From positions 434,001 through 498,000 of the forward strand of contig NC_011671.1 of NCBI RefSeq assembly GCF_000150955.2: DNA of 64,000 nt, in the 5' to 3' direction. Positions 1-10,781 of the stretch are shown here, one piece after another. The position numbers were made by a program, and so were the translations under genes. The notes beneath the pieces were generated by a model that was given only the letters and a program-made list of their open reading frames with translations, made no database searches and was not told where the DNA came from. Position 1 is the first letter of the stretch, and each line of letters starts with the position of its first letter. Source of the DNA: Phaeodactylum tricornutum CCAP 1055/1 (lineage: Eukaryota > Bacillariophyta > Bacillariophyceae > Surirellales > Neidiaceae).

Positions 1-960
1 ATCGGTGGCCATAATTCAATCTAAATTTAAAAGGCATATGTTATCACAGCGCAGGGCACTGGAATAGAGACGAGATGCAAACAGACAAGGGAATCCATGC
101 GATAGTAAAAATCACATGCATCAATCTAAACGTGTGTCGATACCGAGCAGCGGATGTGAGGAGACAGCTTTTTCCGCTAATGTAACAGGAACAGTAAGTA
201 GGAAGCGTGCAGACAACCTTTTAAAAAAAAGTTGATTCGTAGAGCGTGACCCGGCAGTCGTATTTAGTTTCTACATTTGTAGTCCTATCGCGAACGTGTC
301 CACGCCAGCCACGAAAGGGCGTGGTGGTGCCTTCGGTCAGAAGAGGTGACTGTGGCGGTTGGTCGTTTTACTGTTAATTGTAAAATAAACGAAAACAATG
401 CTAGAGAGAAAGCACCTTGTTTTGGATGACTGTGAATAGATCCTAAAAGGATTTTACTTTTTTGCTATGGTATCATTGGATTGATGCCTACCAGATTATC
501 CCCACACGAATAAGTTAATTGACATCCATTGCTAGATAGCGTGCTTGTGTATGAGCTCGCAATAACACTGATCCCAGTAGAGCCAACCCAGCGACAATTT
601 AATTGCCTAGCGTCACCAAAATACACTACGGACTGCACGCAGAGACCAGGTCTTTTCCAGATAAGAAAGTTGACGGCAGAGAAAAACTGGCAGAGGCTTT
701 TACGGTGAACTACAAAAGCATCAGTAGGTGGTTCCTCGACAAGTCTTATCCGGTATTATTGACAGTCAGTCAACAGTTTAATGAATGCCTTTTCTAGCGA
801 CCAACCTATCATGTATAGTGCGTTCCGAACAAAACACAGCATTCACATCAGACTAGCGAGCTGGGAGTGAACTGCAAAATCTCCAGACGTATGAACAGGA
901 AAAGTTTCTCAGTCAATGTCAGTATCGTCATAGTACAGAGAAATTTGCAAGATTTTTACA
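1..960. other. non-coding stretch, no gene recognised
   Basis: I see no convincing gene here. A 64-codon open frame at 603-797 opens with TTG and resembles nothing. The stretch holds one exact copy of each short motif that recurs in this window: TTACTGTTAA at 368-377 and TGACTGTGA at 427-435. It probably contains the 3' flank of the minus-strand gene that begins at 1611. Confidence 0.5.
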
Positions 961-1611
961 TTACGCCGCCTCCGCATCCCTAATTGAAATACCGTGCTTT
1001 GACCTCGGCATAATGCACTGGATTTTCTGCCATAGGTCGCTATCCAGCATACTCTGGGATCGCTGGCTCTGAATCGCTCTTACGGCTCGGCTTGCTCTCA
1101 CTTGCTCCGATCGGGAGTAGCCTGCTGCTTTTAACCAATCTTCACGAACGCACTTAGGCAGAATCATTTGGTGTCGGTCTCTTGATGGCAACCCTTTGCT
1201 GGCTTCATATTTGTCCAAATGGAGCTTATATGACTCCACTGCTTTCCAAGAAAGTGTCAACGGAGGACCGTTTGATACGGCTGGATTGTCACCAAGCAGT
1301 ATTTCGTGCAAATGAAATTCTACGAATGAAAAGGAAACTTGTCTTCGTTTATTGATAGACTTTTTTGTGCTCCATTTTACGTGACCCACTGAAAAAGCTT
1401 GTTTGCCTGACTTGAGACAGCCCTTTCGCATGGTCAAATTTCCTTTCGGTCCGTGATGGCCACGGGATGATCCCAGCTCATCGAAATCGGTCTCGAAGCA
1501 CTGTCGACTATCGCACTGCTCTCCGTATGCGTCGAAAGCGGTTTGTCTTTTGCAAATCAATTTTCTCAGCAATGGCATAGACTTTGAATGCTGGTGCTGA
1601 AATGAATCCAT
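961..1611 (-). CDS. basic protein of a diatom-type uncharacterised family
   Basis: A 216-residue protein from an ATG start. Function is unknown. The central part (about residues 90-180) carries a pattern I associate with a protein family repeated in diatom genomes: a beta-like segment ending in LGDNPAVSNGPPLTLSW, then a 'Y..HLDKYE' helix and a conserved 'R...L..AGYS..E' segment. The N-terminal 80 residues are rich in Lys, Arg, Cys and His (CDSRQC, KRQTAF) and look disordered. No signal peptide or membrane segment is visible. The family assignment is from memory of the pattern, not from a search. The ORF is uninterrupted and codes in good diatom style, so I believe it is a gene. Confidence 0.6.
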   Translation of the reverse strand: MDSFQHQHSKSMPLLRKLICKRQTAFDAYGEQCDSRQCFETDFDELGSSRGHHGPKGNLTMRKGCLKSGKQAFSVGHVKWSTKKSINKRRQVSFSFVEFHLHEILLGDNPAVSNGPPLTLSWKAVESYKLHLDKYEASKGLPSRDRHQMILPKCVREDWLKAAGYSRSEQVRASRAVRAIQSQRSQSMLDSDLWQKIQCIMPRSKHGISIRDAEAA

Positions 1612-2368
1612 CGTAGTGAATCAAAGGATATAAATTCGGCAAGCAGTGCGAGTGAGCAATGTGATGCGAGTACCCGATGCCGCTGACTGTTAGTTGCCAA
1701 CGAGATTCGTTTTACTGCGAAGTGAAGAAGTAGCGAACTGTAAGTGGTCTGCGGATACAAATATATCAACATCGTCCTTGCCGCTGGCTTCATAAGTGAG
1801 TTCTCTTACTGGGTACCAGAAATCTATGTGACAGTACCTTCCTTTTTCATCTAGATTAAAAGTACAGGTATTTCTGACCAGAGCAAGAAATTTGGGACAC
1901 TCATCTAGCTGTCCCTGCGAACTCGAAAATCTCGGAGGCTATCAAAAGTTAGAACGTGCCAGACTACCAAAACTTCCTGCATGAAGCTGTTGGTATCTTG
2001 TCACAGTCAAATCGAACTGGTAACGAAACATGAAAGATGTCTTTGACAGCGGAGGTCGCAAACTGTAAGTGCCCAATCAAGTTCACTGCAGTGAGTCATT
2101 CGATGGTATGTATCGCTCACGTTGCAACTATGGAGACAATTGACTACCATCAATCACGGCATGACCTACTGTTTTCTAGAGAATTCCCCTAAAGCTACTC
2201 CATCATTGCTTTTTTGATAGCTTGTTGAGGAAGAGGCCAATACTTATGACGTGACTTCAGTGTACGTATTCTCGTAAAAAATGCTAAAGCCACGGAAGGA
2301 GCTCAGAAAATTCACAAAGAGATGCATATTCTCGATTTTCATTGCGGTCTTACAATCCTTTGGCGCTC
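1612..2368. other. intergenic stretch between two minus-strand genes
   Basis: No gene is visible. It should hold the promoter of the gene starting at 1611 and the 3' end of the EDC4 gene. One exact copy of the recurring motif TCACAGTCA lies at 2001-2009. Confidence 0.5.
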
Positions 2369-5290
2369 TTATGATATAGACATCCCCCGAAGAATCTGAA
2401 GTAGTTTCTGTAAAGGTCGCCTAAGAACAGGCTCGTCCAAGGACATTCGATTGTTGACGCTGGACACCATTTGTTGCAAAACGGTTGGAATGTGCCGTTT
2501 AATGGTATCATCGTTGGGATCTAATGACAAGGCAATTTCTTGGAGCCATTCAAGGATGAGTGGTACATTTAAGCTTGCATCACGCCAATTTAAGACAGTA
2601 CTGAGCTGCTGCATCAGACAAATTAAAATGCGCTGACTCAGTTCTACTCGTGCACTGCCCAACACAGAAGTCAGATTCGAATTTGTACAAGCGAAAACGG
2701 CCAATTCGGCTGTACTTGATGACACAGCCTTCGTGAACGCGGCTTCGTACTGCCGCTGTTGTATGAGTGCGGCAATTTCCTTGCGCAGTGCCTCCACGGG
2801 GTTAATCGGAGGTAGACTCGGGGCCGTAGGTGCTGGTGGTACAGGCGCTTGGTTAGATCGAACCAGTTTGCGTAGACTTTGCACTTCGTTTGTAAGCTCG
2901 GCAACCAGAGCTGTCATTGTCGTGAGCTGTAAAGAGATAGCCTCAAGTTCCTTTTTTGAATCAGTTGATGTAGTCGCTGCCGTTCGTTCCAGACTTTCAG
3001 ATACCCGTACGAAGACCTGATTCGTGATTGACTCCATTGTTGGAATCAACACCGTTCGCATAGTGTTCGCAACAGCGGCCTGAAGAGGCTCTTCAACTGA
3101 TCCCGATAAGGCGGATTCCATGTTGTCGTTCATCACCACTTGCTTGGACAGTTGAGTGATTGATGCTTGGATAGGATTGATTACGGAAGTGTTCAAGGAT
3201 TCTTGAACAGCTTGCTTGAGGGCGGGAACGAGAGTTGAGCGCATTTCGTGGTGTACAACCTTTCGAATATCTTCTGCAATGGATTTGGTGTCCATACTGG
3301 CCTCGATTGGATTTGTTGGAGATGGCGGTATATTCGCACCGCTATCAAGCAATAGTGATGGCTTCACCTCGTCATCCCTTCTGAGAATGGAAACCTTCCC
3401 CACTTCCGGAGCTGACGGGGGGACAGGTGTTGCCTTTACTTTTTTCTTTTTCTTAGAGTCAGCGTTGCTGATATTGTTGGGGCCTTTAGTGGTCATCACT
3501 GGAGCCGCGTTTTGAGGTTCCACCTTTTTTGGATCCTCCAAATCGTGTTTCGACAAGACGATTTTTTTCGGTTGATCGGGAGGCGGTGTGGGCAACGAGC
3601 TTGCCGGTGGAGGTACGTGAGCAGGGGCTGCGACTACAGCTGGTGGTACAGAAGTAGTCGTTTTCGACGCAATCGTACCCAACCAGTTAGCGAAAGGATT
3701 GTTCGACAACGACGGCGTAGAATTGCCTATACCCAACGGCGAGGGTAGCGACGAGGGGTCCGGCGCCTCAATTTCTTCTTCCTCGTCATCCTCCTCCAAA
3801 TCGTAAGCTTCGTCGAATTCAACATCCGGATTGGCATCGTCCGAGCCGATTTCGGAAACGTGCGCCGACTGAGCGGACACTAGCCGCTCCAACCGCACAC
3901 TCGGCGTTGGATCCGTCCACGAGGTTTCCGGCGGCAGACACATGTAAGAAGTCAATTTCAAACGCTGCACCGCGGTAGTCTGGTAGGCAAAGAGTTCTAC
4001 GTCAAAGACCAATCCACCCTGGTCCGACAGTTCCTCGTCGGAAATGTTGGTCGCAGGCGCACACACTACACTCCAAGAATAGGTTGGAAATTTTGTTAGA
4101 AATGGCACCACGTAGTCACAACCCTTCAGCAAAGCCTTTTTCGGAACGGTATCGTTCCAATCTGCCCGCAAATGCCACGCTAGAATCGCCCCACTGTGGC
4201 GATCAGCCATCACCACAAAAGCCGAGGGCGGGGATGCGTTGACCGGGGCGGGTCCCGAGCAAACATCCAAAACGTAGCTGGGACTGGGATTCTCCACCGC
4301 CAAGATTTGTATTTTTTGCGGCAGCGCTCCCGAACTCTCGAATGGGCTCCATACAGTGATCGTTCCGTTCTTATCACTGGCTGTGACAAAACAAGTGGTC
4401 AGTTTGGCCTCCTGGCTACGATTGTCCGATACAAGGACGTCCTCGTGTGGCAAAAACAGACCCCTTGAGACTGGTTCGTCCATACGCAACGTTGCTAATC
4501 GAGCCGGAGTCACGGTACCAGGGGTAGCCGACGAGGACGACAGCGTTTTCAAATCCCACAAGACAATTTCCCCAGAATCGTGACACGTCAAAATATGTCG
4601 CGTGTCCCGATTGGACCAGGTCAAATCGGTCAAAGAGGCACCGGATCCCGAAGCACAATCAGCACTAATCTGTACCGCACCGTCCATAATAATGTGCGCA
4701 TCGTGAAAGTTGCACACGGCGTGTCCTTCGACGGGATGAGGCTGTGTTGCGATCCGCGTGGTTTCCACCAGCGTCGCCACCATGTGGTTGGCAGCATTCG
4801 TATGCAGCATCCAAAACTGATTCGGATTGAAGGGGTGCCAGACGACTCGTTGTATAGTGAAATGCGGCGTCGAAATTTCCAACAATTTTTCCGACATGAT
4901 TTCCGGAGAGCGCCCAAAGACTCTCCAAACGAGCACCGTGGAAGATTGGGCGTTGGACGCCGCCGAGGCGAGGACGTCGCCGTTTTGGAAAAAATGCATG
5001 TCGGTCAGATTCTGTCCCTCGTGACCGCGCAACAACGATCGGAGCACCGTATGGCGTTGGAAGACGCGGATAAGGCCGTTCTTGATCCCGTACACAATGA
5101 AATGCTGATTGACATCCAGCAAGCAGCCGTTGATACAAGCTTCGTTCGATAAGGCTTCGAAATTCGCCACTTGTTGGGTTTGGGGCTGCTGCGCCCGCGC
5201 CAACAGAGGATTAACATCGAACCAGACTTTCACTGGGCTTCCCGACACGCACGTCGGGAGCGGTGTGGTGCCGAACGGTTCGGTAGACAT
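2369..5290 (-). CDS. EDC4: enhancer of mRNA-decapping protein 4 (EDC4/Varicose/Ge-1) homologue
   Basis: A 973-residue scaffold of the cytoplasmic mRNA decapping machinery, which in animals and plants bridges DCP1 and DCP2 in P-bodies. The architecture fits along its length. Residues about 40-450 form an N-terminal WD40 region, starting with 'NGLIRVFQRH' and 'LLRGHEGQNLTDMHFF', the first blades typical of the family. A long acidic, Ser/Pro-rich linker follows (about 480-680), containing the run EEDDEEEEIEAPDPS. Next comes a coiled-coil region rich in Leu, Glu and Gln (about 690-810). The C-terminal helical domain opens with ALRKEIAALIQQRQYEAAF and contains LSLDPNDDTIKRHIPTVL, matching the EDC4 C-terminus. 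Single exon with an ATG start. Convergent or same-strand neighbours give no functional clue. Confidence 0.9.
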   Translation of the reverse strand: MSTEPFGTTPLPTCVSGSPVKVWFDVNPLLARAQQPQTQQVANFEALSNEACINGCLLDVNQHFIVYGIKNGLIRVFQRHTVLRSLLRGHEGQNLTDMHFFQNGDVLASAASNAQSSTVLVWRVFGRSPEIMSEKLLEISTPHFTIQRVVWHPFNPNQFWMLHTNAANHMVATLVETTRIATQPHPVEGHAVCNFHDAHIIMDGAVQISADCASGSGASLTDLTWSNRDTRHILTCHDSGEIVLWDLKTLSSSSATPGTVTPARLATLRMDEPVSRGLFLPHEDVLVSDNRSQEAKLTTCFVTASDKNGTITVWSPFESSGALPQKIQILAVENPSPSYVLDVCSGPAPVNASPPSAFVVMADRHSGAILAWHLRADWNDTVPKKALLKGCDYVVPFLTKFPTYSWSVVCAPATNISDEELSDQGGLVFDVELFAYQTTAVQRLKLTSYMCLPPETSWTDPTPSVRLERLVSAQSAHVSEIGSDDANPDVEFDEAYDLEEDDEEEEIEAPDPSSLPSPLGIGNSTPSLSNNPFANWLGTIASKTTTSVPPAVVAAPAHVPPPASSLPTPPPDQPKKIVLSKHDLEDPKKVEPQNAAPVMTTKGPNNISNADSKKKKKVKATPVPPSAPEVGKVSILRRDDEVKPSLLLDSGANIPPSPTNPIEASMDTKSIAEDIRKVVHHEMRSTLVPALKQAVQESLNTSVINPIQASITQLSKQVVMNDNMESALSGSVEEPLQAAVANTMRTVLIPTMESITNQVFVRVSESLERTAATTSTDSKKELEAISLQLTTMTALVAELTNEVQSLRKLVRSNQAPVPPAPTAPSLPPINPVEALRKEIAALIQQRQYEAAFTKAVSSSTAELAVFACTNSNLTSVLGSARVELSQRILICLMQQLSTVLNWRDASLNVPLILEWLQEIALSLDPNDDTIKRHIPTVLQQMVSSVNNRMSLDEPVLRRPLQKLLQILRGMSIS

Positions 5291-6375
5291 GGTCGATTAA
5301 CAATCTGTCGACAATCGGTGAGGGTTCCGACCACTAAACAAGAGCAATACGCAAGGAATATCCCCAGCAAAAAGATGATAGCAGTTACACTGCCGACAGC
5401 TAACAGTAACTACTTGCAACCGCGGAGAGCCGCCCAAGCCGCGTAAGGGCCCGCCCGCCTTGGCTGTTACTATTAGTAAACAAATACGGAGCTAGCCAAC
5501 ATGTGGAAGGACGCCAGCCAAAAACAAATACCAACGTGTCTCGACAAGAGCTTTGAAACCCGGAAAGAATTCGAAGACTTTGTGACTTTGACAAAAACAT
5601 CCCATTTTGATCTAACATAAGTACAAATGGTCCCAATTCGGTTCCTCACGTCCCTGTATCCTTTGGACAGCATCCATACATCCATCCATCACGCCATCTG
5701 CTTGGTAATCCAGGGGTCGTAATCAGACATACGCAGTTAAACATCTCCATGTCACGCTTGTTCTCTACTCCGAGCGAGGAGGCGTGAAACCATCTGGCGA
5801 CTTGTGCAGAAAAGTACCGTATAGGAGAACAACCTGTACTAACAAATTGCGGCATCATCGCGAAGCCTGCAATCAGCGACCGGAAACGAAAACCAGAAGC
5901 CACTCCCGCACGCGGAGAATCGAATCGAATCGAACGCTTTGCCAACGGATTTTTTTTCGTGGCTCGTACGATATTCACCATCTCACCCCACCTCCGACCG
6001 CCCAAGTAAAAAAGTTCCGACGATCCATCTCAAGTCTCGAACCCTTTCTCACGCCAGACGAAGAAACGTATCTGTCTAAAAGCACTAATATTGCCTGATT
6101 CCCGCTGGTATCTACCAGTTTCCTCAGTATCGGTGCTCATCATCGTCAGGCTAGTGTTGTTCCTAAGAATTTCCCCTTTTTGCTGTTTACAAACTTTCTA
6201 GTCTCCTATCGTTTCACCTCTTGTTCGGTGGAATGTACAAACGTTACATACGTATCAAAGTCAACCAGTTTGTTCCGGAAAAAGCCAAACCTTTTTCAGT
6301 CTTCAACGGAGGTCATCGCTAAAGAGAACATTCTGCTCCAATAACCAACACTATCCTAGCAAAATATCGGTCATT
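5291..6375. other. intergenic stretch between divergent genes
   Basis: This holds the promoters of the EDC4 gene (minus) and the DUF3110 gene (plus). Several short open frames on both strands look like noise. A close copy of the recurring motif (CTAACAGTAA) sits near 5400, about 110 bases upstream of the EDC4 start. Confidence 0.5.
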
Positions 6376-7116
6376 ATGATTCGCTGTTGTCGTGCTTCAT
6401 TCCTTTTAGGATACCTGACAATCTTCTTCACGACCACCACAATGAATGCCTTTCTGACTGTATTCAACCGTCGAAGCAGCTCGGCAAGATCGCCGTCATT
6501 GGAATCAACGCCAACGCGCTTGTGGTCCAACCAGCACCAGTCCTCGGGTGGCAACCAACAGAACAACGAAAAAAGAAAACCTGACACGTTCGACGGGCAT
6601 GAACTTCAGCGTCGTATCGGAGCCCAAAACACTCCTTACGCACATCTTTTTGGGAATGGGAAAAACGACAACGCCATGCATGACTTGCCCGAAACTGTCT
6701 ACATTGTCACATTTTTACCCAACACGCCGCAGCAAGGTATTCACACGATAGAGTACCCCAAAAACTCTGGTAGTAACGTTGTAATGGCTTTCTGCGAGGT
6801 GGACGCGTGTGAGGAGTTTTGCCGGCATTTGCACGATCAGGGTTTCTTCGAACCCCATCCCCAAGCCGTGCGCCTGGAATCGTTGTACAACTTTGCCGAC
6901 ACGGTGGGTGTATTCTGCCAAGTGGTGCCTCCGGGCACACGCATGGTTCCACCCACCGAGCAGGTTTCACACTTGGGCCAGCACGATTCGTCCCTCCGCC
7001 ACGATCAATCTGATCTAGACTACGTCATGTACATGATGGAAGAGGATATTGAAGAAGAAGGGGCACTTCTGTCGCACGAAGCAGTTGGTAGTGGCCACAG
7101 AGGGAGTTGGCAATAA
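6376..7116 (+). CDS. probable plastid protein with a DUF3110 domain
   Basis: A 246-residue protein from an ATG start. The first 25 residues form a hydrophobic signal peptide ending near 'TMNAFLTVF', where an Ala-Phe pair resembles the ASAFAP cleavage motif of diatom plastid precursors. A Ser/Arg-rich transit-peptide-like stretch follows. Residues about 115-200 match DUF3110, a small domain of cyanobacterial and plant plastid proteins: 'VYIVTFLPNTPQQGIHTIE', then a hydrophobic strand, then 'DACEEFCRHL', and closing with 'CQVVPPGTRMVPP', which is the family's usual end. The C-terminal tail is acidic and adds nothing recognisable. The function of DUF3110 is unknown. Plastid location is an inference from the leader. 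Confidence 0.75.
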   Translation: MIRCCRASFLLGYLTIFFTTTTMNAFLTVFNRRSSSARSPSLESTPTRLWSNQHQSSGGNQQNNEKRKPDTFDGHELQRRIGAQNTPYAHLFGNGKNDNAMHDLPETVYIVTFLPNTPQQGIHTIEYPKNSGSNVVMAFCEVDACEEFCRHLHDQGFFEPHPQAVRLESLYNFADTVGVFCQVVPPGTRMVPPTEQVSHLGQHDSSLRHDQSDLDYVMYMMEEDIEEEGALLSHEAVGSGHRGSWQ

Positions 7117-7377
7117 GCATACTTTCTCTGACGAATACACTTCTAGCACGTTGCCACTACTCCTCCACATCCTTTGAGCCACCTAACTACCGGTAGAGGC
7201 AACCGTATAAATAAGAAAAGCACTATTTACTATTACTACTATTGACTCAAGTTTGCATTCATAAAGATAGAGTGTGGGCAAAAGCAAAGTCAAGTTTCCG
7301 GCGGAGCATGAGTGTTTTCCGATTTCACTGCTAAAACGTTACCGCTACTATTCCACAGCCAACAAGCCTCGTGCTGC
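7117..7377. other. short convergent intergenic stretch
   Basis: This is the tail-to-tail spacer between the DUF3110 gene and the PRKRIP1-like gene. An AT-rich run near 7200-7270 is likely 3' UTR or polyadenylation sequence. Nothing else is visible. Confidence 0.4.
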
Positions 7378-8013
7378 TTACTTTTCGGCCCGAGGTTCCG
7401 ATTCTTCCTCTTGATCATCAGCCTCCGATTTTTCCTCGGCTACCTGTTGTGCTGCGAGCTGAGTCTTCATGCGCTCAAGAAACGAGCCATCGTTGGGAAT
7501 ACTTTCCGTTTTCTTCTCTGCCGTTGCAGTATCGGGTACACGCGTATACGTTGACTCTTCCTCATATGATGATTTTTCTATCTGATCAACTGCTCCACAA
7601 CTGCTTGTCGAAATACCGATTTTGGCCAAAGTCTTTTTCCTCAGTTTCGCTTCCTTTTCTCGTTGTCGTTTGCGTCGTTTCCGAGCAGTACGTCGTTCTT
7701 CTTCCGTTTGGTAGGACCGAAGCTCGTCTTCAAATTCCCGGTCTTTTCGGGCTTCCTCCTCAGCCTCCGTTAATTGCGCCATGCGCTGCATTTCCCGGGA
7801 ACGAGCGTGACGGTAGACATGAAACTCGCCTGACCCGGCACCCGCCGTGGACCCGTAAGGATTCACGACCTTTTCGGGCTTCACGATCGACGCCTTTGGC
7901 TGCGCTGTACCACTCTCGCTACTTCCGGTTGTCCCTTTGGCCTGCTCGTAAGGCACGCTGCGCATGCCGCTCGTATTGTCAGCGTACGCCTGGACAGAGG
8001 AATAGCGACCCAT
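7378..8013 (-). CDS. PRKRIP1: PRKRIP1-like nuclear protein (DUF1168)
   Basis: A 211-residue highly charged protein. The diagnostic DUF1168 pattern lies at about residues 57-125: 'GAGSGEFHVYRHARSREMQR', then an acidic helix 'EEEARKDREFEDEL' and the basic run 'RRTARKRRKRQREKEAKL'. In humans PRKRIP1 is a spliceosome component (seen in catalytic-step complexes) and was named for binding the kinase PKR; the spliceosomal role is the one likely to apply to a diatom. The N-terminal 55 residues and the C-terminal acidic tail are low complexity. Single exon with an ATG start. The family call is strong, while the role is inferred from animals. Confidence 0.85.
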   Translation of the reverse strand: MGRYSSVQAYADNTSGMRSVPYEQAKGTTGSSESGTAQPKASIVKPEKVVNPYGSTAGAGSGEFHVYRHARSREMQRMAQLTEAEEEARKDREFEDELRSYQTEEERRTARKRRKRQREKEAKLRKKTLAKIGISTSSCGAVDQIEKSSYEEESTYTRVPDTATAEKKTESIPNDGSFLERMKTQLAAQQVAEEKSEADDQEEESEPRAEK

Positions 8014-8552
8014 TGTAGAACTGTTACTGTCTCTTAATGAAAGTAATCAAGTGCAGAAAGTACTCGCTTTGGCGAATTTCAGCATGAGGTTCTTGCAAAA
8101 TATTACTCGAACGGGGCAGAAATGATAAAATAGCGATGCCAGTAGGAAAATGAAGTAATCGAGTCTTAGATATTTCCTCACAGGTTTAGAGGCTATGTTT
8201 CGCCATGGTCGAACAAGAGTGTAGAAGCGAGTTCACAGTCAAAGCGCTGCTCCCATACTGTGAGAGAGGACAGAAGGACAGCCTTTCTTACATAGATAGA
8301 AAACAGTGATTAACCGTGTGATGGTTAGACCAAAGCTGTCTTTCGTTGTGCCACACAATATTCCCAGAGATGACCTGGGATTTTCTTTGACACGATCAGT
8401 TAAAGCATCCGGCCATTCGTGTATCCGTTGAATTTCGAAACCATGTATGATTGAAGATTTGTGACCGTACCCAGTCAAAAATCGCGACATTTTGCGTCCA
8501 TAATCTACTTTCCGTGACTTTACTCATCCAAGCTCCGAACAGTTTCACAAGA
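8014..8552. other. divergent promoter region
   Basis: This lies between the PRKRIP1-like gene (minus) and the surface-protein gene (plus). It carries an exact TCACAGTCA at 8233-8241. No gene is seen. Confidence 0.5.
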
Positions 8553-10252
8553 ATGACCACCACCATGACGATGGGCCCGAGAGCAACCGCAGCATATAGA
8601 AGAACTAGCATGGTCTCGATTGTACCTCTGTTGCTGATAACCGGAGGGGTCAAATTTGTGCAAAGCGTTCCAACACAACGCTTTTTCCATCAAACAACGG
8701 AATCGATTTCACAGTCAGCGACAACCTTAACGGATCACAACAATTTGTTCGCGACTCGGAATGATGTATCGACTATTGATCTCCGACAGGCTATCTCCCC
8801 GTGTACTTTAAGCGATGGTGGATTTTACGGATCCATTTCGGGAACTGCTCGGACGATTGAGTTTTTGTACCAAGCCAATGTCGTGCAAGGTACTAGTTCT
8901 ACTGATGTGCGATCTGATCTGTTACCTATGATGGATCGTCAGCTGGTCCAAGGTATTCTACCCCTTTTATTTCCCGATCAATGTTCCGGTCGACTTCGAA
9001 ATTTGCGGGCGATCGCGCCACGGGAAGCTCGGAAATTACAGGGAGGAGAGCCTAAGATTATTGGAATCGGCTCTCAAATCCTGGATCTAGCTACGAATGC
9101 GGATGATTGTACGTAAGCATATGTTTCTCCAAAAGATCCACGACGCAGTGACTTACCAAAGCTTGACTCTCTCACGATCAAACAACAGTGCCATGCGCAG
9201 TAGCGAATGGTGGTGATTGCTACACTATCCAAGGCTATATGACTGCGTTTGCAGAAAACGTGTTGACAGACGACGAAGCCTCAGAGCTAGTTCTACCAGC
9301 CATTCAAGCATACTTAAAAGGTGGACTTACTACGATAGACCCAAGAATAATCAGCGTCAATTATGTGGTTCGCGATGAAACGAACAACAACGGCGGCGGT
9401 TCATTTTTAACTGTCCAACCGGTTCCCACCCCTGCTCCAAACGTATTTCAACCTACGCAATCCCCCATCGTAGCTACGGCTGAGCCCGGGGCACCTACGC
9501 GCATTCCCATCGCAATCGCGCCAACACGAACGCCCATAACTTTCCCTTTTTTGACGCCTGCCCCAATTGCGCCGGGGTCATCGGCTTCTCCAGTGGCTAC
9601 TGGCACTACGCTCACTCCAGTATCACCTAGTAGCCCGACCTTGGCGCCCATTAGTGGCGGAAGCTTTCAACCTACATTCGCTCCCCTTTTCGTCCAGCCG
9701 ACACCAGCCCCTTTCTCAGCCGAGTTAGTGGGTCGTTCTAGTGAAAGTGGGATAGACAAGATGGAATGGTGGATGTGGTTGCTTGTGGCAGTTGGGGCGG
9801 TTGCACTTTGCGGCTGCGGCTTCTTTGCTTTCGGTGGTGCAAGAGGAGGAGCACCAAAACCTCAACGCATGTCACCCAAAAACAAAGAAGATGCTGAGCC
9901 GTACGTAGTATCCTCACCGGAAGAGTACGTACCACCAGGACTTGGAACATTTAACACTGCTTCGGTATCAGCCAACCCTGTGGCCGCAACATATGGACTG
10001 AAACAAGATGAAGAGAATTATGACAATAATGAAGACGACGACAACTACGACGATGACGAGGAGGACGACGTAGAAACTTACGAGGAGGGTGAGGATGAGT
10101 TCGACGAAGAGGAAGAATCATATGAGGAGGAAGAAGGCACTCTGTTTGAAGAAGAATCCTACTATGAAGAGGAATCGGGGGGCAATGAACAACAGCGGCA
10201 GCCTGGTTGGAATAGCGGGTACAGTGTCACTCGTTCCAAGGGCAGTTATTAA
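8553..10252 (+). CDS. membrane-anchored surface protein of a diatom-type family (2 exons)
   Basis: Exons 8553-9108 and 9189-10252 are joined over an 80-base intron (donor GTACGT, acceptor AACAACAG), giving about 539 residues. An upstream in-frame TTG at 8451 is not a credible start. Residues about 18-40 form a signal peptide or anchor. Two ectodomain halves follow with a pattern I associate with many diatom genes: 'FLYQANVV' and an acidic helix ending '..LPLLFPDQC', then 'GIGSQILDLATNADD', the Cys pair around 'PCAVANGGDC' and a strand 'YTIQGYMTAF'. A mucin-like linker of Pro/Thr/Ala repeats (PTPAP, PTRIPIAIAPTRTPI) precedes a transmembrane helix (about 377-400, 'WWMWLLVAVGAVALCGCG'). The cytoplasmic tail ends in a very acidic Asp/Glu/Tyr run. 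I infer a cell-surface role. No enzyme domain is visible. Confidence 0.7.
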
Positions 10253-10781
10253 TGTATAGAGTTGTCAAGTGACGGTTAGGCCAGCAATTGGGCAGTACGC
10301 CGGGGGGATGCCATCGCTGCTGCCTGCATACTCTGGTCTTTCCAAATAGCAATAGAAATTTAAAAAAAAGCAACCGCCGTTCATTCATAGTCAGCGAATT
10401 TTATCTTCATTTCACTCGCCGATGTACAGCTACCTCCCGTTTCTATTAACTGTCAGACAAGGAGCTAGAGTTAATGCATGAATAAATACTGCCACGGATA
10501 GGGTCAACAGTAAGTGCAAGGGAAGATGCAGGGCAGCGTTCAAAGTCAGTGCCAATGTTTTCAGTACACACGGGCGAACGCAAGACGAAAATGGAAGGGA
10601 GCGGAGGATGCCGCTGAAATCCGTCGGATTCTAGATTTCAGAGTTTTGACCATGATTCCAGGATAAATCGGAGGCGGCGGCATGAATCAGGCTCTATCCT
10701 TCCTCTGAAGTGGATCGATTTTCCAAGGGTGTTCATTGAGGGGCTGCAAAAGGGAGATTGCAATTCTCGTGAAGCTACACA
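10253..10781. other. intergenic stretch upstream of MED14
   Basis: No gene is visible. A near copy of the recurring motif (TCAACAGTAAG) lies near 10504, about 270 bases before the MED14 start. Confidence 0.5.

Noticed and set aside
603-797. 64-codon plus-strand frame
   Set aside because: It starts at TTG, is short and has no recognisable feature.
4580-5152. 190-codon plus-strand frame
   Set aside because: Antisense shadow of the EDC4 gene.
7371-8018. 215-codon plus-strand frame
   Set aside because: Antisense to the PRKRIP1-like gene, whose family match is clear; the plus frame resembles nothing.
9188-10252. Second part of the surface protein as its own gene
   Set aside because: It opens with GTG at a splice acceptor, and joining it to the upstream exon restores the ectodomain pattern.
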